This document shows, piece after piece, positions 57,974-64,000 of a DNA stretch of 64,000 bases. The position numbers and the translations under genes were made by a program. The notes beneath the pieces were generated by a model, which searched no databases, had not been told where the DNA came from, and saw nothing but the letters and a program-made list of their open reading frames with translations. The stretch's first letter is position 1, and every line of letters begins with the position of its first letter. The stretch is from Prevotella herbatica (GTDB taxonomy: Bacteria > Bacteroidota > Bacteroidia > Bacteroidales > Bacteroidaceae): positions 3,238,501 through 3,302,500 of the forward strand of contig NZ_AP024484.1 of NCBI RefSeq assembly GCF_017347605.1, given 5' to 3'.

Positions 57974-59506
57974 TTATAAAGATAGTTTGTCATTAAGAGC
58001 ACTTTCTATTTCATTGAAATCCGTGTATGGAATAACTATAAGATTTATTTTATTCTTTGAGCAATAGTCAATTAAATCATTATCTCTTTTTTGTCTTCCT
58101 TCGAGTCTTTTATAGCCTCCCATAAAGTTTATTGGTTCATAATGTTGAATGCCATTATACTCTATAATTGTATATAATTTGGGTAACCAAAAATCTACTT
58201 TGAATAATCTTCTATGATAACCAGGGTGAAGAATGACAAACTCAGCTTGATATTGAATATTGTTGTCTAAAAGAAATTTCTCAATCTTTACCTCTCCCTT
58301 GGTCTGCTTACATTTATGACATCCGTTTCCTAACAGGTGACTATTAGGTGTTTGGAAAAATTCACCATGTTTGGGACAAATGATACATACTTTTATGCAA
58401 TTCCTTTGATATTCAACTTTTGAATAATCATATTTATTACCATGAATTTCTTTAGCTTTTTCAATAAATTGTTCTGTAGTTCCTATAAGGGCTTTTATAG
58501 TTTTATCAGCACCACATTTGGGACAACCATATTTATGAAGATGAGCATTAGGGGTTTGTAGAAATTCACCATGTATAGGACAAATAACACGAACTTTTTC
58601 TCTGGCATTTTTATAATCAATAAGACTATAATCGTAAAAGTCATCATGAACTTTTTTAGCCTTATTTATAAAGTCATCAGTATTACTTAAAAACCGTTGT
58701 CTAGTTTTATCATCTTTACATTTCATACACCCACGCCCAGATAAATGGTCTGCAGGTGATTGCCAAAAGAAACCATGTTTAGGGCACTCTATCATACCTT
58801 TTGTTTTGTAGTCCTTAAAAACAAAATGAACATAGCTATATTTGTTTTGGTGTACTACTTTTGCTCTTTCAAAGAACTCGAATACGTTTAATTTTCTATC
58901 TTCATGAGAATTAGCACACTTTACACAACCATACCCTTTTAGATGCTCAGAAGGAGATTGGTAGAATTTTCCATGTATAGGGCAGATTATTTTCACCTTT
59001 TTGTCCCATCCTCTATAATCTACCATAGAATAATTATACTTATTATTATGTACTTCTGATGCTTTTGAAACAAAATATTCAGTATTATATTGCAATCTCT
59101 GCCTTGTTTTCTCACCTTTACATTTAGGACAACCACTTCCTTGTATATGAACATAAGCTATCTGTTCAAAAACACCATGTTGAGGACAAATTATTTTTAT
59201 CTTCTTGTGCATATCAACATATTGTGTTTGTGAGTAGTCAAATTTACTATTATGAATCTGTAAAGCCTTACATATATATTGATCTTGCGTAACCCTCCTA
59301 TGAGTTTGTTTATTGCAGCATTTAGGACAACCACGACCTGCAAGATGACTACCAGGTGATTGTAAAAATTGAAAGCCACACTGCTTACAGGTAATTAACA
59401 CTTTGGTTCGGTTGTTTATATAAACAACTTGTGAGTAGTCGTATTGGTCACCATGAATTATTATAGCTTTCTCTATAAAAACAATTTTGTTACTTCTTTC
59501 TGACAT
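57974..59506 (-). CDS. Nuclease with six zinc-ribbon repeats and a C-terminal PD-(D/E)XK domain
   Basis: 510 residues. Six tandem units of about 66 residues (roughly 8-405) each read like F.EKAKEIHGNKYDYS, a Y strand, then a C..HG motif and a GC-x2-C knuckle, so each should bind one zinc (DUF723-like). The C-terminal domain (about 406-510) has VDFWLP, IIEYNGIQHY and QKRDNDLIDYC, a Vsr/MTES_1575-like endonuclease pattern: D, then E-x-N, Q and H. It is 6 bp after the DCL-domain gene, so the two are an operon. Many-ribbon nucleases of this kind occur in phages and defence islands; DNA recognition by the repeats is inference. It ends 26 bp from the IS. Confidence 0.72.
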   Translation of the reverse strand: MSERSNKIVFIEKAIIIHGDQYDYSQVVYINNRTKVLITCKQCGFQFLQSPGSHLAGRGCPKCCNKQTHRRVTQDQYICKALQIHNSKFDYSQTQYVDMHKKIKIICPQHGVFEQIAYVHIQGSGCPKCKGEKTRQRLQYNTEYFVSKASEVHNNKYNYSMVDYRGWDKKVKIICPIHGKFYQSPSEHLKGYGCVKCANSHEDRKLNVFEFFERAKVVHQNKYSYVHFVFKDYKTKGMIECPKHGFFWQSPADHLSGRGCMKCKDDKTRQRFLSNTDDFINKAKKVHDDFYDYSLIDYKNAREKVRVICPIHGEFLQTPNAHLHKYGCPKCGADKTIKALIGTTEQFIEKAKEIHGNKYDYSKVEYQRNCIKVCIICPKHGEFFQTPNSHLLGNGCHKCKQTKGEVKIEKFLLDNNIQYQAEFVILHPGYHRRLFKVDFWLPKLYTIIEYNGIQHYEPINFMGGYKRLEGRQKRDNDLIDYCSKNKINLIVIPYTDFNEIESALNDKLSL

Positions 59507-59512
59507 TGGTTA

Positions 59513-60262
59513 TTAGCATAGCTTATTATATAACTTAACACGTTCTTCTTCTGCTTTAGTCAAACACTGATTTTTATTATGTATCATATTATGTCCTTGT
59601 TTATGCAAGACAATCATATGAGTGTGTGCATTGTGATAGTCAATAAAATCTTCTATCATCTTATTATCTATAAAGGAGGTAATTGTTCCTCCACCAATAG
59701 CTGGATTTACATGCTTATAGACTTTTTGGTAACCTCCATTTAACTCAACCCATTCATCTATTATCTTATTCATGGGCTTATCATAATGATGTACTACTGA
59801 ATTATCCAATGTAAGTTCTAACGTTGACACAGGACATCGCCCATTACAATGTTTAATCTTGAACTTACTTTTAAGTTTATCTATAGCTGTACGGCATGCA
59901 GCCTTGACATCGGCTTCAACTCTTAATTTCTTGGATAGCTTACTATATGAAATAGCAGAGTCTTTTAATTCGATGTTTTCAAGAACTATATGAAAACATA
60001 AGGTATTTTGCCCTTCGGCTTTCTTTACTCGAAAGCCTATAAGGCGATCCTCACCAATTCGCTCTTGCCACTCAGTATGATACATTTCAAAGACTTTTAT
60101 TAAAAAAAAGCAAGGGTCACCAATAATCATTTCTGACGAGTCTTTCTCTTTTCTATTATTCCAAAAGTAGTCTTTAATAGCTTTGCATATTTGCTTTACT
60201 AATCCTAACTTTCTAAAATCTACGTTGTTACAGTTAATTTCTGTATAATTAATGATTTCCAT
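59513..60262 (-). CDS. DCL (DUF3223)-domain protein with degenerate HNH-like C-terminus
   Basis: 249 residues. Residues about 60-115 (HTEWQERIGEDRLIGFRV, LCFHIVLENIELKD, AISYSKLSKK) fit the DCL/DUF3223 pattern of H..EKIG, F.V, CF.I and DFSY. The part after it (ACRTAIDKLK, CPVSTLELTL, VVHHYDKPM, YHNAHTHMIVLHKQGHN) follows the layout of bacterial DCL proteins that end in an HNH-like fold, but key residues differ, so activity is uncertain. It is first in a two-gene operon with the zinc-ribbon nuclease. Confidence 0.55.
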   Translation of the reverse strand: MEIINYTEINCNNVDFRKLGLVKQICKAIKDYFWNNRKEKDSSEMIIGDPCFFLIKVFEMYHTEWQERIGEDRLIGFRVKKAEGQNTLCFHIVLENIELKDSAISYSKLSKKLRVEADVKAACRTAIDKLKSKFKIKHCNGRCPVSTLELTLDNSVVHHYDKPMNKIIDEWVELNGGYQKVYKHVNPAIGGGTITSFIDNKMIEDFIDYHNAHTHMIVLHKQGHNMIHNKNQCLTKAEEERVKLYNKLC

Positions 60263-60737
60263 ATTAGTAAATAAGATTACGATTTTTAAAACTTACATAT
60301 CCATAATATCTATGCTACTATTTTGTTAAAGATTTAAACATTGATATCATTCGTATTATTACACTTGTGAACAAATCAAGATTTCAATCTTATAATTCCA
60401 AAAGCGATATATGCTAATTAAACCATAAAGATAAAGAATTACATCTAAGATAACAAGTCTTTTGGTGCAAACTTAACACATTTTTGCAGATAATACATAT
60501 TTTATCTCACATAAGAGATAAATCGTAACTTAAAACAACAACTTATCCCCATAGATTATAATATCAGTATAATTGTCTATTTTTGCATCCGAAATAGCAT
60601 AAAAAAATTACGGACATATTTATCGGCAACAATATAGGCTTTGCGCAAAGAATTATATTTTTCTGTGATTTCCTTTTAAAAAGTTCAAATGAAATAATAT
60701 ATTTGGAATGATGAAATTGGAGAGATATACACTAATG
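60263..60737. other. Intergenic region, no gene seen
   Basis: A/T-rich. A minus-strand TAAGTTTG (60475-60468) could be the -7 box for the nuclease operon; a plus-strand TATTTTTG is at 60578-60585. CTTTGCGCAAAG near 60643 is a 12-base palindrome. No coding signal. Confidence 0.4.
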
Positions 60738-62603
60738 CTATAAGTTATCTTCACCTATTATTTTCTCACCTGTTATCATGCTTAAATCAAAACTTCTTGG
60801 ATAATTTGGTATTTTATAATGCTTTTTGTACTCCATGTCCAACTCATTCTTAAATCCAAGTCCAATGCGGTAATAGGCATCAAAGATAGTTTCCATATTA
60901 GGAGTTGTATTGATCATAATGTCTTTATCTGCATATTTTTTGAATTGCTCACGATCGTTTAGATACCAGCCGCAAATTTCTAGTTCATCGAAGCACATCA
61001 CGTGCCCTTGCAGCCTTTCTCTATAATCAATAAACTCCATGAAACGTGCAGGAGCTATCCCTTTCAGCCTTTTTTTCATCAATAAGAACAAAACTTCTAA
61101 GTCATCAATACAAACCGACCAAGGATATAAAGCTTCATTATCCTTTTTCAATAACATACTAAGATTAGTCTGAATTGCACCATACTTAAAGTCTGTAACA
61201 ACGATAGACCACACATTACTAATATTTCTCTTTTTTAGATGATATAAGATATCTTTTTTGTTATCTGCATCAAGGATATTAATATCCTGATCGGCTAAAA
61301 GAATCTTCTCAACACGTCTGCATTGTTCATACCCTAATTGGATGGCATTATGATAATCTCTCTTTATCCGGTCATATGCTTTTATTGGGTCACGGAATGG
61401 TTCACGGAATTTGCAATCCTTGATCTCTACAATAATGCAAGCGTTTCCAAATACAACTAGTAAGTCGTTCTCCGCAACACCGTCAATACTATAGTTGGTA
61501 AAAATCTTTGTCTTTTTCGGGAAGAACCGCTGAAACACCTCTTTAACCTTCTCCTCGAATGCTGTGTCTTTGTTCTGTTTGTATTTCCCCGTGGGTTCTT
61601 CTTTTATTAACACTTCATCCAACCTAAAGTATAACCCCTCAAACAGGAATTTATTGATTGGGCAAATGCATTTCTTACCTATCATAATAAGTGGATGTGA
61701 TTCAGAGTAGTGCTTGTCAGCATAATAGATTGTTTTGCCTTTTAATGAATCCTTATCATACAAAAAGAAATCCAGGATATGTTGCAAACAATCAGGGCTT
61801 ATTTCTACATCAATCAACTCCTTTATCTGATGCACATTAACTTCCCCTGGATTTGTACTTATGGTCTTCATCATGCCGCTTAATTCGGGTTGATTCCACC
61901 AATCCTGTGGATTATCAATTCCTCTTTCTTTAAATTTCAGAATCAAATTATACCATTCCTCATGATGAGTATCATAGAAAGAGTATGTATCCATAAAAGT
62001 TCGAAAAATATCGTTAAATTTGTTGTTATTCAAAGCCCTTATATGCAGAATAAACTTTATTGCATCATCTATTTTAAAGCTATAGTGCGATTGAATATAC
62101 TCATCATATGGCTTGATATATCTCATAATTCTATCTAGCATCTGTTCCTCATAGCTTAATACTGCATTACTAAAATATCCCAAAAATGTTGCTAGGGACA
62201 CTTTTATTTTTTCATCGCGCTCGTCATAGAATAAATCGCCGTGATTTGGGAACCCAATATTAACAAAATAAGTCATTTCTATTTCATTGAGCAATATAGC
62301 TATTCTATCCCAACGTTCTTCGTTCATTACAACATCTCCCTCCTGTTTATCAATTGAGTAGAATACATCTATCAAATAAAGAGTTTGCCTCATAGGGGAT
62401 AGCAGATGTTTATACAGCGGTGACGTAGCTTTGAAATCAAGTTCAATAATCAACTGCATGGCGTGAACCAAAAAGGACTCTTCCTGTACAAGTATGAGTT
62501 CTTTTTTGAGGTCATCAACGATCTCCTCGATTGTTCGATGATGTTCTTTTACAGCTATCATTTTTTTATAAGCGTCTTGATAATTATACTTAACATCTTC
62601 CAT
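60738..62603 (-). CDS. 621-residue protein with a PD-(D/E)XK nuclease-like domain
   Basis: Long helical N-terminal part (about 1-345, no membrane span) followed by a restriction-enzyme-like core: E350 in AFEEKV, D380 in AENDLLVVF and E393-x-K395 in IIVEIKDCK, spaced as in Mrr/NERD-type nucleases. The rest (400-621) is helical with aromatic-rich segments. Not recognised as a named family. It stands alone between two transposase remnants; a TAACTTTG element (minus strand, 62684-62677) could be its promoter. Possibly an anti-phage nuclease. Confidence 0.6.
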   Translation of the reverse strand: MEDVKYNYQDAYKKMIAVKEHHRTIEEIVDDLKKELILVQEESFLVHAMQLIIELDFKATSPLYKHLLSPMRQTLYLIDVFYSIDKQEGDVVMNEERWDRIAILLNEIEMTYFVNIGFPNHGDLFYDERDEKIKVSLATFLGYFSNAVLSYEEQMLDRIMRYIKPYDEYIQSHYSFKIDDAIKFILHIRALNNNKFNDIFRTFMDTYSFYDTHHEEWYNLILKFKERGIDNPQDWWNQPELSGMMKTISTNPGEVNVHQIKELIDVEISPDCLQHILDFFLYDKDSLKGKTIYYADKHYSESHPLIMIGKKCICPINKFLFEGLYFRLDEVLIKEEPTGKYKQNKDTAFEEKVKEVFQRFFPKKTKIFTNYSIDGVAENDLLVVFGNACIIVEIKDCKFREPFRDPIKAYDRIKRDYHNAIQLGYEQCRRVEKILLADQDINILDADNKKDILYHLKKRNISNVWSIVVTDFKYGAIQTNLSMLLKKDNEALYPWSVCIDDLEVLFLLMKKRLKGIAPARFMEFIDYRERLQGHVMCFDELEICGWYLNDREQFKKYADKDIMINTTPNMETIFDAYYRIGLGFKNELDMEYKKHYKIPNYPRSFDLSMITGEKIIGEDNL

Positions 62604-63260
62604 TTTTATAATTGTGTTAGCTTTAATAAATCCATATTTAATAATATTATCTTCGCTATATTGAAGTTTATAATAGCAAAGTTATACTATATATTTTATA
62701 TCAACAATATTTATAAAGAAAAAGTGATTTATACTACATTATTTAATCCTTGTCCATTCAAAAAACGTGAAGTGGCTTTCAATTTCTTTGGACATCCTCT
62801 TCTTCCTTATTAAATATTATCCTATCTTTACAACAAGAATAGCATTCAAATGTAGCGGCTTTGATTGAACAACGAAATGGGACAAAATGGAGTGGAAATC
62901 ACAATTAAAGGGATGAAGTACAGGATGGAGTTTTTTTCGTAAATCATTAACAATAAAGTGGGTACAGATTAAAATACAATTTCTTTACCATCAATGGCGT
63001 TGACATTTTACACAGGCATATTGTCCAAAACTACATTAGCAATATTCCATATTATCGTAAGTAATCTCGTTCGCACATAGGTTTTTAAACTAATAAGCGT
63101 TAAAGTGTTTTTCTATTGAAATAAGCCTGTTATACATTAAAAAGTATTTTATTGGTGTCCGATATAACTTTTTGAGTAATAACAATAAAAGGCAGAATTC
63201 ATTTCTGAGTTCAGACTAAAAAGTGTTATCTTTTCCTTTACCACAAGAAAAATCTAACAT
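62604..63260. other. Intergenic region preceding transposase remnant
   Basis: No gene seen. The stretch from about 63154 to 63260 may be the left end of the decayed IS whose gene starts at 63261; the other end is lost. Confidence 0.35.
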
Positions 63261-63619
63261 ATGGGCAAAAGTACACATTCTATCGGACTGCCACTCTATA
63301 GCCAGGTAATAAATTTACATGATAAGTCAAAATTCTTGAGATTGGTCGTTAATATAGCGGTGAACGAAATATTTAAGCGTTTCGATGGGTTGACTCATCT
63401 GGTTGTAATGCTCTATGCCGTAATTATGCGCTTTAATTCTCTTCGTGAAATAAACACCTCGTTACAAGCGAAAGGAAGTAAATTTCATCATTTAAGTACA
63501 ATGATGAAATCCCGAAATACATTGTCTGATGCTAATAGGAGAAGTCTGAAGCTATGTCTGAGGCAATATACCGTGATCTATATGCCAATCTAGAACAACC
63601 GAAGCCAAAAGAAACTTAG
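63261..63619 (+). pseudogene. IS4-family (DUF4372) transposase N-terminal remnant
   Basis: Begins MGKSTHSIGLPLYSQVINL and continues FDGLTHLVVMLYAVIMRFNSLREI, typical of the DUF4372 N-domain of another IS than the one at 56641. After NTLSDANRR the frame shifts near 63540 (the expected SEAMSEAIYRDLYANL reads in the next frame) and stops at 63617-63619. The catalytic domain is gone. Confidence 0.8.
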
Positions 63620-63695
63620 ATGGATGAGATATCTGCAGATAATAGACCTAACGACAATTATATTATTGTTCAATTTGAATTTTCTGACTAATCTT

Positions 63696-64000
63696 TTATT
63701 CTTCAACAATCTTCGGTATAATAGTTACTTCATCACTTTTTAATTCAGAAGCACTATTAACTTGAATTGTTATTTCTTTATCTTCATATTTAGGAACTAT
63801 ATTTATCCATAAGGTACCCTCCTCTTGGTAATCTTGACATAACAGTTTCCAATACAAAGGCATTTTACTTATTCCATCAGATGGTATTATACTAATAGTG
63901 AAGTTTCTATTGTCTTTTTGCACAAAAACAGATTCTTTAGGCTTATATTCAATCACATTACTATAAGTCTTAAATACTTCTCTCTTTGCGTCTTTACTTG
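63696..64000 (-). CDS. C-terminal part of an unknown protein (cut by window edge)
   Basis: The frame is open to base 64000 on the minus strand, so the 5' end lies outside; the GTG at 63956 need not be the start. The visible 100 residues (SKDAKREVFKTYSNVIEYKP at the edge, then a beta-rich NFTISIIPSDGIS and TLWINIVPKYEDKEITIQV) look like a small beta domain and end in PKIVEE. No motif recognised. It closes the accessory region seen here. Confidence 0.5.
   Translation of the reverse strand, partial: SKDAKREVFKTYSNVIEYKPKESVFVQKDNRNFTISIIPSDGISKMPLYWKLLCQDYQEEGTLWINIVPKYEDKEITIQVNSASELKSDEVTIIPKIVEE

Noticed and set aside
57974-59506. CRISPR-like periodic pattern in the nuclease gene
   Set aside because: The 66-codon period comes from zinc-ribbon protein repeats; the DNA repeats are diverged and there are no spacers.
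62463-62813. A 116-codon plus-strand frame opposite the 621-residue gene
   Set aside because: Very hydrophobic shadow of the A/T-rich 5' end of the opposite gene.

Overview
The window is chromosomal DNA of a Bacteroidetes bacterium, most like Prevotella/Segatella. The evidence is low GC, many matches to the Bacteroidetes promoter (TTTG, 19-20 bp, TAnnTTTG), a 287-residue primary sigma factor, a fused LpxC/FabZ, DUF4861 and DUF5715 proteins and a GldB-like lipoprotein. Functions are read from motifs and remembered family features; no database search was run.

Layout. 1-4.9 kb: 3' end of altronate dehydratase (uxaA), an NhaC-type antiporter, a truncated nucleotidyltransferase-like protein, a GH25 lysozyme and a zinc-ribbon membrane protein. 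5-10.4 kb: a DnaJ-like chaperone divergent from ClpC, then an Fe-S scaffold-like protein paired with a GGGtGRT-family protein. 10.4-18.2 kb: lipid-linked sugar flippase, second GH25, GldB-like lipoprotein, DUF4861 protein, glycosyltransferase, MtaB and a GYF-domain protein. 18.35 kb: tRNA-Arg(TCT), followed by about 0.9 kb without genes that holds copy A of a long non-coding repeat. 19.4-29.2 kb: a two-lobed aspartic protease, Nim-like flavoprotein, TerC, secreted YhcH-like protein, citrate synthase, aconitase, RmuC and a MATE transporter. 29.6-38.5 kb: HtrA protease, rpoD, a secreted protein plus HPrK-like/S26/PqqD genes, DPP4-like peptidase, radical SAM protein and DUF5715 protein. 38.6-54.5 kb: a dense housekeeping run, phoH-purC-ubiE-aroE-purM-prfA-pyrF, then lpxD-lpxC/fabZ-lpxA-miaA, PBP1A, a Pif1-like helicase and a small acidic protein.

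54.5-64 kb is an accessory region: repeat copy B at its left edge, a 59-residue small gene, a decayed IS4-family element with intact ends, a two-gene nuclease operon (six zinc ribbons plus PD-(D/E)XK; DCL plus degenerate HNH), a 621-residue PD-(D/E)XK protein, a second transposase remnant and a partial unknown gene. It looks like a defence or mobile island, although no known defence system is complete here.

Most unusual: (1) two copies (about 0.7 kb each) of a non-coding repeat that keep their length, three inverted repeats at fixed spacing and an 11-bp-phased CCTACA array; (2) the six-zinc-ribbon nuclease with its DCL partner; (3) the HPrK-like/S26/PqqD cassette behind rpoD; (4) the GGGtGRT pair, whose function is unknown; (5) promoters so close to start codons that the transcripts should be leaderless.
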